Shown here in pieces: positions 7,288-15,332 of a stretch of DNA of 33,081 nt. Both the position numbers and the translations under genes were made by a program. Source of the DNA: Longimicrobium sp. (GTDB lineage Bacteria > Gemmatimonadota > Gemmatimonadetes > Longimicrobiales > Longimicrobiaceae); the NCBI GenBank assembly GCA_036387335.1, contig DASVTZ010000206.1, positions 1-33,081 of the forward strand. The letters run 5' to 3'. The notes below the pieces were generated by a model. The model worked only from the letters and a program-made list of their open reading frames with translations. It was not told where the DNA came from and did no database searches. How positions within the stretch are numbered: the stretch's first letter is position 1; each line of letters starts with the position of its first letter.

Positions 7288-9516
7288 ATGATCGAATCGC
7301 TTCTTTCCCGTACGATCGAAACGCTTCCGCCGGAGGTACGGCTGGAAGGGCGCATCCTCTTCCTAGTGGACGACCCCGAGCTGGTGCGCCGCCAGCTGGA
7401 GGGCGAGGACGTCGAGCTGACCGACGAGGTGCGCGCACTGCTGCGCGACAACATCTCGACCGACGAGATCACGCCGGCGTACATCTGCTACTACTTCGAC
7501 GAGACGCTGGGCGAGTTCCCGTACCTGGGGCTCAAGGCCGGCGACCAGTTCCCCATCAAGCAGGGGAGCGTCAAGAAGGGCGGCTTCGTGGCCTCGGTCA
7601 GCGGGCGGCGGCGCGGCAAGGGGTCGTCGCGCGAGCAGAGCCCGTACGCGGAGATGATGGCCGGGATCAAGGTGGTGATCGCCGAGAACATCGAGCGCAT
7701 CTACCGCGAGAACTGCCAGAACCTGGGCGTCCTCACCTCCACCAACTTCGAGCTGGTGGAGCGCATCCGCAGCGGCGAGACGATCCCGCTCACCGAGTTC
7801 ACGGACGGGGCGGACGAAATCACGCGCGGGATCATCGAGCACGGCGGGCTCTTCAACTACAACGTGGCTCGTCTTCAGGGGAAGGTGAACACGCCGCCCA
7901 TCTCCTGCCACCACGGGATGCCCGGCGACGCGCCCGCCCCCACCGACGCGGACGACGTGCGCGCCATGCGCGGGAGCGGCGAGGGGAACCTTCCCGGCCC
8001 CGGGCCGGACACCGGCGTGGACTACGCGGCGGCGCAGTTCGTGGCCACGTCGACGTCCAACGTGGAGTCGGACAAGCTGACGGCGCCCGAGGGGCACGCG
8101 CACGGCCGCCGGGCGCGCCCCATGACGATCGCGGAGAAGATCTTTGCGCGGCACTGGGTCAAGGACCTGGCGCGCGGCGAGATCGGCGTGGAGTGGGTGC
8201 AGCCGGGCGACTCGGGATTCGTGCAGACGGACATCCGCTTCAGCCACGAGTACGTGACGCCGATGTCGGCCATCTTCTTCGAGCAGCTGGTGGGGCCGGA
8301 CGAGCGGGTGCTGGAGCCGGAGTCGATCCTCTTCTTCCGCGACCACCTGACCTTCCTCAAGGACGCCATGTCGCCGGAGCGCGTGCAGCTCGGGCTGCTG
8401 GACGTGGCGAACCAGCTCGAGGTGAAGCAGCGCGAGTTCGCGGAGAAGCAGGGGGTGCGGCTGTACGGCGAGCTGGGGCACGGGAAGCACGGCTCCGAGG
8501 CGATCTGCCACAGCAAGATCCTGGAGGCGTACGCGCTTCCCGGCCACGTCATCATCGGCTCGGACAGCCACACGCCGCACGCGGGGGCGGTGGGGTGCGT
8601 GGCGTTCGGCGTGGGGACGACGGCGATCTTCAACTCGTGGATCACCAAGGACGTGCGCGTCGAGGTGCCGAAGTCGTTCCGCGTCGTCGTGACGGGTGAG
8701 AAGCCTGAGAACGTGACGGCCAAGGACTTCATGCTGGAGATCCTGCGCCACCCGTACATCAAGGACGGGCACGCGATCGGCCAGATCATCGAGTACGCCG
8801 GGCCGGCCGTGGAGTCGCTCTCCGTGGACGAGCGCGCCACCATGACCAACATGGCGGCCGAGGTGGGCGCCTTCACCGGCCTCGTGGCGCCGGACGCCAA
8901 GACGGTGGAGTACCTGGTGCAGCAACGCGGGATGGATCGCGCCGAGGCCGAGGCGCTCTGCGAGGGGCTCTTCTCGGATGAGGGCGCGGAGTACGTGAAG
9001 ACGATCGAGATCGACGCGTCGCGGCTCCGCCCCATGATCGCGCTTCCCGGCGACCCGGGGAACGGGATGTACGTAGAGGAGATGGCGGAGACGGTGCGCA
9101 TCGACATCGCGTACGCGGGGAGCTGCACGGCCGGGAAGAAGGAGGACATGGACATGTACGCCCGCGTCCTGCGCGAGGCGCACGAGCGCGGCGAGCGCAA
9201 GCCGGACCACGTGCAGCTCTACATCCAGTGCGGCTCGCAGGAGGTGTACGCGTACTGCCAGGAGCAGGGGTACGACCGCGTCTTCGAGGCGGTGGGGGCC
9301 ACCTTCATCGAGCCGTCGTGCGGCGCCTGCATCAACGCGGGCCCGGGCGTCAGCCGTAAGCCGACGGACGTGACGGTGAGCGCCATCAACCGCAACTTCC
9401 CCGGGCGCTCGGGGCCGGGGCAGCTCTACCTGGCCTCGCCCTACACCGTGGCGGCGTCGGCGATGGCGGGGTACATCACCGCCTACGAGCCGCTGGGCGA
9501 GCCCGCCGGCGTCTAG
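7288..9516 (+). CDS. Aconitase-family hydratase (swivel domain before catalytic core)
   Basis: A 742-residue Fe-S dehydratase. The N-terminal third is the small swivel domain: DNISTDEITPA (54-64) and the active-site loop GKGSSREQSP (110-119), which corresponds to the aconitase GSSRE motif. The catalytic core follows, with GSDSHTPH (a LeuC/aconitase signature) and three cysteines suited to a [4Fe-4S] cluster: Cys613 (GSCTAGK) and Cys678/Cys681 (PSCGACINAGPG), spaced much as in mitochondrial aconitase. This domain order matches AcnB but lacks the AcnB N-terminal HEAT-like domain, and it is the reverse of AcnA. The likely reaction is reversible citrate-isocitrate hydration in the TCA cycle. Homoaconitate, 2-methylaconitate or isopropylmalate activity cannot be excluded from sequence alone. 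No other pathway genes are adjacent. A GC-rich terminator-like hairpin follows. Confidence 0.85.
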   Translation: MIESLLSRTIETLPPEVRLEGRILFLVDDPELVRRQLEGEDVELTDEVRALLRDNISTDEITPAYICYYFDETLGEFPYLGLKAGDQFPIKQGSVKKGGFVASVSGRRRGKGSSREQSPYAEMMAGIKVVIAENIERIYRENCQNLGVLTSTNFELVERIRSGETIPLTEFTDGADEITRGIIEHGGLFNYNVARLQGKVNTPPISCHHGMPGDAPAPTDADDVRAMRGSGEGNLPGPGPDTGVDYAAAQFVATSTSNVESDKLTAPEGHAHGRRARPMTIAEKIFARHWVKDLARGEIGVEWVQPGDSGFVQTDIRFSHEYVTPMSAIFFEQLVGPDERVLEPESILFFRDHLTFLKDAMSPERVQLGLLDVANQLEVKQREFAEKQGVRLYGELGHGKHGSEAICHSKILEAYALPGHVIIGSDSHTPHAGAVGCVAFGVGTTAIFNSWITKDVRVEVPKSFRVVVTGEKPENVTAKDFMLEILRHPYIKDGHAIGQIIEYAGPAVESLSVDERATMTNMAAEVGAFTGLVAPDAKTVEYLVQQRGMDRAEAEALCEGLFSDEGAEYVKTIEIDASRLRPMIALPGDPGNGMYVEEMAETVRIDIAYAGSCTAGKKEDMDMYARVLREAHERGERKPDHVQLYIQCGSQEVYAYCQEQGYDRVFEAVGATFIEPSCGACINAGPGVSRKPTDVTVSAINRNFPGRSGPGQLYLASPYTVAASAMAGYITAYEPLGEPAGV

Positions 9517-9538
9517 CCGCGGGAACCGCTCTTGCGAT

Positions 9539-9570
9539 GCGGCCCCCGGCGCTTCGGTGCCGGGGGCCGC
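9539..9570 (+). terminator. Terminator-like hairpin after the aconitase gene
   Basis: A 12-bp perfect stem (GCGGCCCCCGGC / GCCGGGGGCCGC) with loop GCTTCGGT lies 22 bp past the stop. The tail GTTCCTT is only weakly T-rich. Confidence 0.65.
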
Positions 9571-9597
9571 GTTCCTTGGGCACGCACCACACGACGC

Positions 9598-9626
9598 TTG
9601 TGCGGGAACCGGAGAGCCGGTATCTT
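9598..9626 (+). promoter_or_regulatory. Candidate promoter of the small protein / AIM24 pair
   Basis: -35 TTGTGC (9598-9603), a 17-bp spacer and -10 TATCTT (9621-9626). The -10 is identical to that of the tRNA-Ala promoter in this window. It would give a leader of about 35 nt before the ATG at 9668. Confidence 0.5.
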
Positions 9627-9667
9627 CGGCCTTTGTTCGGAACCCGCCCTTTCCCCATCGCAGCCCG

Positions 9668-9868
9668 ATGAATCCTAAGAGCGAAGCCCTGCGGCTGATC
9701 CAGAGCCTTCCCGACAACACGGATTGGGACGACATCCTGCGCGTGCTGGCCGGGCGCGCGGCCCGCGCGGGCGGCAGCGCATCGGCGGCCATGCGCGAGC
9801 TGCGCGCGGCGATGTCGCCCGAGAGCATGGCCGTACCGGCGGAGGGGGGCGAGCGCGGCGACGGCTGA
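9668..9868 (+). CDS. Small hypothetical protein, 66 residues
   Basis: A short protein beginning MNPKSEALRLIQSLPDNTDW. It has an N-terminal helical segment followed by WDDILRVLAGRAAR and a Gly/Ala/Met-rich tail. The pattern LPDxxxWDDI faintly recalls the small components of addiction modules (antitoxin-like), but no toxin gene is next to it and the resemblance is short. It lies between a good promoter candidate and the AIM24 gene, 75 bp upstream of the latter, so the two may be co-transcribed. Function unknown. Confidence 0.55.
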   Translation: MNPKSEALRLIQSLPDNTDWDDILRVLAGRAARAGGSASAAMRELRAAMSPESMAVPAEGGERGDG

Positions 9869-9943
9869 CCCGCGCGCGGCTCCCCGCCGCGGCCGCCCGA
9901 GCACCCTGCCCCACCGAGCGATCCCAACACGCCAGGAGAGTCC

Positions 9944-10642
9944 ATGCCCGTCCAGACCGTACACGAGTTCGTCGCCGCCACCAGCCAGAAGGAGGACGCT
10001 CGTGGCAAGTTCGAGATGGAGAACCCGTACACGCTGGAGGTGAACCTCGACGGGCGCGTGTGGTGCAAGATGGGCGCGATGATCGGCTACGTGGGCGCCG
10101 TCAAGTTCACGCGGCAGGGGGCGCTGGAGCAGGGGCTGGGCAACCTGCTCAAGAAGATGGTTACCGGCGAGGGCGCCACGCTCATGAAGATGGAGGGCCG
10201 CGGCCGAGTGTACCTGGCCGAGGCCGGCAAGCGCATCCAGGTGCTGAACCTGGGCGCGGGCGAGACCATCTTCGTGAACGGCAACGACCTGCTGGCGCTG
10301 GAAGACGGGATGAGCTACGAGATCAAGATGATGCGGCGCGTGGCGGGGATGGCGTCCGGCGGGCTCTTCAACATCCGCGTCAGCGGGCCGGGGATGGTGG
10401 CGATCACGACGCACTACAACCCCATCACCCTGCGCGTGACGCCCGGCCAGCCCGTCTTCACCGACCCCAACGCCACCGTCGCCTGGTCCGGCGACCTGAC
10501 GCCGGGCATCCACACCGACATCTCCTTCAAGACGCTGATCGGGCGCGGGAGCGGCGAGTCAATCCAGCTTCGTTTCGAGGGGAACGGCTGGGTGGTGCTG
10601 CAGCCGTTCGAGGAGGTCTACATGCAGGCCGATTCGAAGTAG
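9944..10642 (+). CDS. AIM24 family protein
   Basis: A 232-residue protein of the AIM24 (TIGR00266-like) family, recognised from its long run of beta strands and Gly-rich turns: GALEQGLGNLLKKMVTGEG, GRVYLAEAGKRI, ETIFVNGNDLLALEDG, and a C-terminal SGEGIQ-like segment (GSGESIQLRFEGNG) ending in the usual PFEEVY. The fold is a double-stranded beta-helix-like prism. The bacterial role is not established; the yeast relative is a mitochondrial biogenesis protein. No signal peptide or membrane segment is seen. AGGAG sits 7 nt ahead of the ATG, and a strong intrinsic terminator follows the stop. Confidence 0.85.
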   Translation: MPVQTVHEFVAATSQKEDARGKFEMENPYTLEVNLDGRVWCKMGAMIGYVGAVKFTRQGALEQGLGNLLKKMVTGEGATLMKMEGRGRVYLAEAGKRIQVLNLGAGETIFVNGNDLLALEDGMSYEIKMMRRVAGMASGGLFNIRVSGPGMVAITTHYNPITLRVTPGQPVFTDPNATVAWSGDLTPGIHTDISFKTLIGRGSGESIQLRFEGNGWVVLQPFEEVYMQADSK

Positions 10643-10661
10643 CGCGTCCGGCTCCTGAAGG

Positions 10662-10693
10662 GCGGCCCGGCATCCGTTGCCGGGCCGCTTTTT
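10662..10693 (+). terminator. Rho-independent terminator after the AIM24 gene
   Basis: An 11-bp stem (GCGGCCCGGCA / TGCCGGGCCGC, with the loop TCCGT between) is followed by TTTTT, 20 bp past the AIM24 stop. Confidence 0.85.
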
Positions 10694-10794
10694 CGTTGTA
10701 TGGATACAGCTTACAAACCGCCAACGGCACACGCCCTGCCCTCCTCCGATGTCTCCAGCCGAGCGAATTCGCCACACGCACGAGCCAGGTGACC

Positions 10795-11328
10795 ATGGGC
10801 CGACCCCGTAAGCGCAGCGCCGCCGCACCCAACCTGGACGCGCCGGAGACGATCCGCGACTTCTCCGCGCTCACCCCCGAGCAGCTCGCCCGCGCGGCCG
10901 AGCAGCTCCAGCGCGAGTTGGAGGCGCCGCAGACCATCGAGGCGCGCCGGCTGAAGTACGCGGCGCTCTGCCGGATCGAGCGAAAGCTGGGGAGCCGGCG
11001 TGCGCTGCGCCGCGTCTTCGTGCCGCCAGCCGCGCGGGCTCGCCCCGGGAGCCGCATCTGGACGGAGCCGCAGATCCGCCCCGCGGCCTACCCCACGCCC
11101 TCGCGCGCGCTCGACGGGTTCCTGAGCATGCTGGAGGGGTGGAAGCTGGACTGGACAAACGCCGCCGAGATCGAGCGCGTGGGCGTGCCGGAGTACTCCC
11201 CCGAGCGTGCGCTGGGCGTCCTGCTCCGCGCCTTCACCGCCGGCCAGATCGCGCGGGCGACCATCGACATCGCGCCCGAAGCATCCAGCCGCGAGCAGCT
11301 CGTCCTGCCGATCCGCGAAGCCGCTTGA
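10795..11328 (+). CDS. Hypothetical protein with AT-hook-like N-terminus
   Basis: A 177-residue protein of unknown family. It opens MGRPRKRSAA, an AT-hook-like basic GRP motif, followed by an Ala/Glu/Arg-rich helical stretch (about 20-75) and a C-terminal half with WKLDWTNAAEIERVGVPEYS. DNA binding through the basic N-terminus is inference only. The start at 10795 is preceded by AGGTGA at suitable spacing; the long upstream reading in the same frame is an antisense-type artefact overlapping the AIM24 gene. It converges on the hinT gene across a two-sided hairpin terminator. Confidence 0.6.
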   Translation: MGRPRKRSAAAPNLDAPETIRDFSALTPEQLARAAEQLQRELEAPQTIEARRLKYAALCRIERKLGSRRALRRVFVPPAARARPGSRIWTEPQIRPAAYPTPSRALDGFLSMLEGWKLDWTNAAEIERVGVPEYSPERALGVLLRAFTAGQIARATIDIAPEASSREQLVLPIREAA

Positions 11329-11354
11329 CACGGTTTCTCGGGAATACGTGTGCA

Positions 11355-11448
11355 CGAAAAAAAGAGCCTCACGCGAAGGCGCAAAGGCGCAAAGAAAGTA
11401 CTTCCAATACTTTCCTTCGCGTCTTCGCGCCTTTGCGTGAGCCTTTTT
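11355..11448. repeat. Hairpin repeat, CACAGAG family copy 2, bidirectional terminator
   Basis: A long imperfect inverted repeat (arms about 11366-11400 and 11408-11443, GCCTCACGCGAAGGCGC answered by GCGCCTTTGCGTGAGCC) is flanked by seven or more A residues on the left and TTTTTT on the right. It therefore has the stem-plus-T-tract form on both strands, and it sits between two convergent genes. Confidence 0.75.
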
Positions 11449-11462
11449 TCTGTGCCTCTGTG

Positions 11463-11810
11463 TCAGGCCGTGCCGTGCCCCGTGAGCTGGCGGCCGCCGA
11501 TGACGTGGAGGTGCAGGTGCGGCACCGTCTGGCCGCCCTCGTCGCCGATGTTGATGACGACGCGGTAGCCGGTATCCGCGACGCCTGCCTGCTGCGCGAC
11601 GCTGCGCGCGGCGAGGAGGAGGCGGCCGGCGAGCTCCAGGTCCGTGTCCGCGAGGTGGGCGACGGACTGGACGTGCTTGCGGGGGACCACCAGCACGTGC
11701 ACCGGGGCCGCCGGGTGGATGTCCGGGAAGGCGACGACGTGCTCGTCCTGGTACACCAGCTTCGACGGGATCTCACCCGCGGCGATCTTGCAAAAGATGC
11801 AGTCGGTCAT
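11463..11810 (-). CDS. hinT: HIT-family nucleotide-binding protein (HinT-like)
   Basis: This 115-residue protein closely follows the HinT pattern, with phosphoramidase activity on AMP-lysine-type adducts expected from the family. The histidine triad is HLHLHVIGG (His98, His100, His102). The N-terminus has CIFCKI with Cys4 and Cys7, often a zinc site in this branch, then IPSKLVYQDEHVVAFPDIHP and HVLVVPRKH. The ATG at 11810 overlaps the prmA stop (ATGA), so translation is probably coupled and the gene is the last member of hrcA-dnaJ-prmA-hinT. The two-sided hairpin at 11355-11448 terminates the operon. Cytoplasmic; confidence in the family is very high. Confidence 0.92.
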   Translation of the reverse strand: MTDCIFCKIAAGEIPSKLVYQDEHVVAFPDIHPAAPVHVLVVPRKHVQSVAHLADTDLELAGRLLLAARSVAQQAGVADTGYRVVINIGDEGGQTVPHLHLHVIGGRQLTGHGTA

Positions 11811-12703
11811 GGAGTTCTCGCGGAGGATGCGACCGGCACCAGGAGGGCGCTCCACCACTCGTCCTCCTCGTCGGTGGTCTGCATGCGGAAGCCGGCGGCC
11901 TCGGCGTCGCGCAGGACGTCGGCGTGCTCGCTGAGGAGGATGCCGCTCACGATCAGCCGCCCGTCGGGTCCACCGCCCAGCGCGTCGCGGAAGGCGGGGA
12001 GGAGCGGGCGGATGACGCCGCTCAGGATGTTGGCGAGCACCAGGTCGAAGCGGCCCAGCTCCGCCATCATCCCCGGCTCGGCGAGTGCCTCCACGATGCG
12101 GACGCGGCCGGCGGTGCCGTTCTGCTCGATGTTCTCCAGCGCGTTGATGTTGGCGTCGGGATCGTACTCCACCGCGACCGCCTCCGCCGCGCCGAGCCGC
12201 ACCGCCGCGATGGCGAGGATGGCGGAGCCGGAGCCGACGTCCAGCACCCGGTCACCCTCGCGCACCACGCGGTCGAGCAGGCGGAGGCAGCCGCGCGTGG
12301 TGGCGTGCTCGCCGGTCCCGAACGCCATCTGCGGATCCACGTCGAGCACGATCTGGCCGGGGGCGGCGTCCCACTCCGTCCACGTCGGCTTCACCACCAG
12401 GCGCGGCGACAGGACGCGCGGGGCCAGCCCCTGCTTCCAGGTGCGGGCCCAGTCCTCGTTCTCCTGCCAGTGCCACAAGAGCTCGGGAGATGCGCCGTCC
12501 GGCAGCGCGTCCGCGAGAGCGGCGCGCGCCTGTTCGACGAGCGCGTCCGGGTCTTCGGGCGGCGCGAGGTAGGTGACGAGCGCGTCGGTCGTCTCCTGCA
12601 CCGCCCCGGCGCCGAGCCCGACGAGCGCCTCGCCGGCCAGCGCGCGCAGATCGGGATCCTCCAGCCGCACCGACAGCACGAGCCAGCGGTCGGGAGCGCT
12701 CAC
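11807..12703 (-). CDS. prmA: Ribosomal protein L11 methyltransferase
   Basis: PrmA trimethylates ribosomal protein L11 using S-adenosylmethionine. The 298-residue protein has the poorly conserved N-terminal substrate-recognition domain (1-100), then the family marker FGTGEHATT (128-136), the SAM-binding [10 protein letters not shown] (155-164), and [10 protein letters not shown] matching the NPPY-like catalytic region of PrmA. The start is a GTG at 12703 that overlaps the dnaJ stop (GTGA), which argues for coupled translation. prmA next to dnaJ is conserved synteny, known for example from Bacillus. Length is normal for the family. Confidence 0.93.
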   Translation of the reverse strand: MSAPDRWLVLSVRLEDPDLRALAGEALVGLGAGAVQETTDALVTYLAPPEDPDALVEQARAALADALPDGASPELLWHWQENEDWARTWKQGLAPRVLSPRLVVKPTWTEWDAAPGQIVLDVDPQMAFGTGEHATTRGCLRLLDRVVREGDRVLDVGSGSAILAIAAVRLGAAEAVAVEYDPDANINALENIEQNGTAGRVRIVEALAEPGMMAELGRFDLVLANILSGVIRPLLPAFRDALGGGPDGRLIVSGILLSEHADVLRDAEAAGFRMQTTDEEDEWWSALLVPVASSARTP

Positions 12704-13854
12704 GCGGCGAACACGTCCTTGACCCGGCTCCAGAAACCGGTCGGCCGGTCGCCGGTCGGCACGGGGCCCTCAAGCTCTGCGAGGCGGCGGAAGAGCTCCT
12801 CCTGCTCGGCGGAAAGCTCCGTCGGCGTCCACACGTGGATGCGGACGTGCTGGTCGCCTTTGGGGCCTCCGCCGAGCTGCGGAAGGCCCTTGCCGCGGAG
12901 CGTGAGCACGTCGCCGCTCTGGGTGCCGGCGGGGATGCGCACGCGCTCGTCGCCGTACACGGTGGGGACGTCCACCTCCTGCCCCAGCGCCGCGGCGCTG
13001 AAGGAGAGCGGGAGGTCGAAGACGAGGTCGGTGTCCTCGCGCTCGAAGCGCGGATCGTCCTCCACCTCGATCACCGCGATCACGTCGCCGCGCGGTCCGT
13101 TGCGCGGGCCCGCGTTCCCCTGGCCGCGCAGGGTCAGGTAGTTGTTGGTGCTGACGCCGGCCGGGATCTGGATCTCGAGCGTCTGCTCGCCGCGCTCGCG
13201 GCCGTCGCCCCCGCACTTCTTGCACGGGTTCTTGATGATCTGCCCCGCGCCCTGGCACTGCGGGCAGACGCTGGCGCTGACGAACTGGCCGAAAACGCTG
13301 CGCTGCACCCGGCGCACCTGCCCCGCCCCCTGGCACCCCGGGCAGGTGGTGGGACCGGACGGGTCTTCGGAGCCGGCGCCGCTGCACTTGGAGCAGGCGT
13401 CCAGCGCGCGGATCTTGACCGTCTTCTTGACCCCGCTGGCCACCTCGGGAAGGGTGACGGTCAGCTTGATCTGCAGGTCCTTGCCGCGCTGCGCCCCGCC
13501 GCGCCCGCGCCCCGCCCCGCCGCCGAAGAGGTCCTCCAGCCCGCCGAAGCCGCCGAAGTCGCGCATGAAGATGTTGAGCGCGTCCTCGAAGCCGAAGCCG
13601 CCGTACTGCTGCCCCCCGCCGCCGCCCGCGCGTCCCTTGACGCCCGCGTGGCCGAAGCGGTCGTAGGTGGAGCGCTTGTCGGCGTCGCGGAGCACCTCGT
13701 ACGCTTCGGTGGCCTCCTTGAACTTCTCTTCCGCCTCCTTGTCCCCGCCGTTGCGGTCGGGGTGGTACTGGAGGGCGAGCTTGCGGTACGCCTTCTTGAT
13801 TGCTTCGCCGTCCGCGGTACGCTCCACCGCAAGAATCTCGTAGTAGTCTCTCAT
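12700..13854 (-). CDS. dnaJ: Chaperone protein DnaJ
   Basis: DnaJ is the Hsp40 co-chaperone that stimulates DnaK ATPase and delivers unfolded substrates. The 384-residue protein is full length: J-domain with HPD at 31-33, a Gly/Phe-rich linker ([13 protein letters not shown] and after), four CxxCxGxG zinc repeats ([32 protein letters not shown]; about 154-220), and the C-terminal substrate domains with [18 protein letters not shown]. It lies 25 bp after hrcA and overlaps prmA. grpE and dnaK, which often separate hrcA from dnaJ, are not here and must be elsewhere in the genome. Confidence 0.97.
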   Translation of the reverse strand: MRDYYEILAVERTADGEAIKKAYRKLALQYHPDRNGGDKEAEEKFKEATEAYEVLRDADKRSTYDRFGHAGVKGRAGGGGGQQYGGFGFEDALNIFMRDFGGFGGLEDLFGGGAGRGRGGAQRGKDLQIKLTVTLPEVASGVKKTVKIRALDACSKCSGAGSEDPSGPTTCPGCQGAGQVRRVQRSVFGQFVSASVCPQCQGAGQIIKNPCKKCGGDGRERGEQTLEIQIPAGVSTNNYLTLRGQGNAGPRNGPRGDVIAVIEVEDDPRFEREDTDLVFDLPLSFSAAALGQEVDVPTVYGDERVRIPAGTQSGDVLTLRGKGLPQLGGGPKGDQHVRIHVWTPTELSAEQEELFRRLAELEGPVPTGDRPTGFWSRVKDVFAA

Positions 13855-13879
13855 CCCATTATCTGCGCAGCGGCTTTAA

Positions 13880-14929
13880 TCAGCCGAGAAGTTCGGAAAT
13901 TAGCGTCGAAGTGGTGTCCACCAGCGCCACCACGCGCTCGTACGGCATCCGGGTGGGCCCGATCACCCCGATGACGCCCTTGAGGTCGCCGGAACGGTAC
14001 TCGGAGGTCACCAGGGTGAAGTTGGAGAGCGCCGGGTCGTCGTGCTCCACGCCGATGGTGACGTTGAGGCCGCCGGCCGCGCGCGTCCCCACCACTCGCT
14101 TGAGGAGGTCGCGCCGCTCGGTGAGCTCCATCAGGGCGCGCAGCCGGTCGCCGCTGGCGAACTCCGGCTGGTCGGCCAGCACCGAGGCGCGCCCCAGGTG
14201 CAGGTCCGCGTCGCCGTGCGCGGGCGCCGCGAACCACTCGTCGGCCTGCTGCATGAAGACGTTGAGCAGCTCCGCCTCGCCGCGGCCGGATGATACGGTG
14301 TCGCGCAGCCGCTCGGGGAGGGTGGCGCGGATCTCCCCCAGCGTGAGCCCGCCCAGCCGCTCGTTCAGCACCCGCCCCACCGACTCCAGCGTCGTGGGCG
14401 CGATGAGCGTGGGCACGTCCACGTAGATGGTGCGCACCCCGGCGGCGCGCAGGCGCAGCACCAGGAGCACTTTGGCCTCGCCGAGCGGCACGAGGTCCAG
14501 CCGCTCCAGCACGGCCTCGTCCAGCCGCGGCGCCATCGCCACCCCAAGCTCCTGCGTGAGCAGCCCCACCACCTGCGCGGCCCTGCGCACCAGCTGCTCG
14601 ATGGCCGCCCCCTCCCCCGCCCCGGCCGCCAGCTCGCGGCGGATGGCGAGCTCCTCGCCGGAGGTGAGCGGGGTGCGGCACATGAGCACGTCCACGTACA
14701 GCCGGTAGGCCAGGTCGGTGGGGACGCGGCCGGCGGAGGTGTGCGGGTGGAAGAGGTAGCCCTTCTCCTCCAGGTCGCTCATGGTGTTGCGCACCGTGGC
14801 CGGAGAGATCCCCAGCCCGAAGCGCCGGGCCACCATGCGGCTCCCGGCGGGCTCGGCGGTCTCCACGTACGTGCGGATCACCGCCTCCAGCACCTCGTGC
14901 TCGCGCTCGCTGAGCGGCTGCTCGGTCAT
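13880..14929 (-). CDS. hrcA: Heat-inducible transcription repressor HrcA
   Basis: HrcA represses heat-shock operons by binding CIRCE elements. The 349-residue protein has an N-terminal winged helix with SPATVRNTMSDLEEKGYLFHPHTSAGRVPTD, the strongest family signature, a GAF-like middle domain, and the C-terminal GVIGPTRMPYERVVALVD. The start at 14929 is the only sensible Met; no Shine-Dalgarno sequence is evident before it. No CIRCE (TTAGCACTC-N9-GAGTGCTAA) is visible upstream, so this operon does not appear self-repressed by the classical element. It heads hrcA-dnaJ-prmA-hinT. Confidence 0.95.
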   Translation of the reverse strand: MTEQPLSEREHEVLEAVIRTYVETAEPAGSRMVARRFGLGISPATVRNTMSDLEEKGYLFHPHTSAGRVPTDLAYRLYVDVLMCRTPLTSGEELAIRRELAAGAGEGAAIEQLVRRAAQVVGLLTQELGVAMAPRLDEAVLERLDLVPLGEAKVLLVLRLRAAGVRTIYVDVPTLIAPTTLESVGRVLNERLGGLTLGEIRATLPERLRDTVSSGRGEAELLNVFMQQADEWFAAPAHGDADLHLGRASVLADQPEFASGDRLRALMELTERRDLLKRVVGTRAAGGLNVTIGVEHDDPALSNFTLVTSEYRSGDLKGVIGVIGPTRMPYERVVALVDTTSTLISELLG

Positions 14930-15010
14930 GGGTCCGTGGCCCGTGGAAAACGCTGGAAAACCCGTTGAATTTCGCGGTTCGGGGGGCGGGGCGCAATGCC
15001 GGGGGGAGGA

Positions 15011-15095
15011 GGCCCTCACCCCCGCTCGTTCCTCGCTGCCCCCACTCCCGATAACAGGAGAGGGCTGCGCCCTCCTGTCCTCGAGAGAGGGGGCG
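15011..15095. repeat. Dispersed repeat, CTCCCGATAACAGGAGAG family, copy 1
   Basis: GGCCCTCACCCCC is followed by ACTCCCGATAACAGGAGAGG and a GC-rich complementary stretch (TCCTGTCCTCGAGAGAGGGG). The same core is found at 21344-21412. The copy lies in the 403-bp gap between hemW and hrcA (14930-15332), which otherwise holds only the hairpins at 15122-15311. No gene or clear promoter is seen in that gap. Confidence 0.65.
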
Positions 15096-15121
15096 GATTT
15101 CCTTTGCCTGTCGCCGATGCC

Positions 15122-15311
15122 TGTAGGGGCGTGATTTATCGCGCCCGTGTCACGCGCTACACCGCCCTCTGCCCCCGCCGCACCAAACCCCGTAGGGGCA
15201 GCCCCGCGTGGCTGCCCGTGCCCTCCCGGGGTCCGCCGCCCGCCCATACGCACCACCCACGCCGCCCACACGGCACCTCGTAGGGGCGGACCTGCGTGTC
15301 CGCCCACCCTT
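15122..15311. repeat. Three related GTAGGGGC hairpins with covarying stems
   Basis: Three short hairpins begin GTAGGGGC at about 15123, 15192 and 15280. Stems pair as GGGCGTGA with TCGCGCCC (one wobble), GGGCAGCC with GGCTGCCC, and GGGCGGAC with GTCCGCCC. The loops of the last two (CCGCGT, CTGCGT) differ by one base. The stem bases change together while pairing is kept. Confidence 0.65.
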
Positions 15312-15332
15312 GCCGTGCCTCTACGCCCGGGT

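Noticed and set aside
9668-9868. Toxin-antitoxin module at the small protein
   Set aside because: The similarity to antitoxin-like proteins is limited to a few residues and no toxin gene is adjacent.
7363-10068. A 901-residue minus-strand frame across the aconitase and AIM24 genes
   Set aside because: It is antisense to two clearly real genes, has low-complexity composition and no domain.
14930-15100. CIRCE element upstream of hrcA
   Set aside because: No TTAGCACTC/GAGTGCTAA pair, even degenerate, was found by eye.
15003-15311. CRISPR array in the hemW-hrcA gap
   Set aside because: There are repeated hairpins, but spacing is irregular, stems differ and there are no constant repeats with unique spacers or cas genes.
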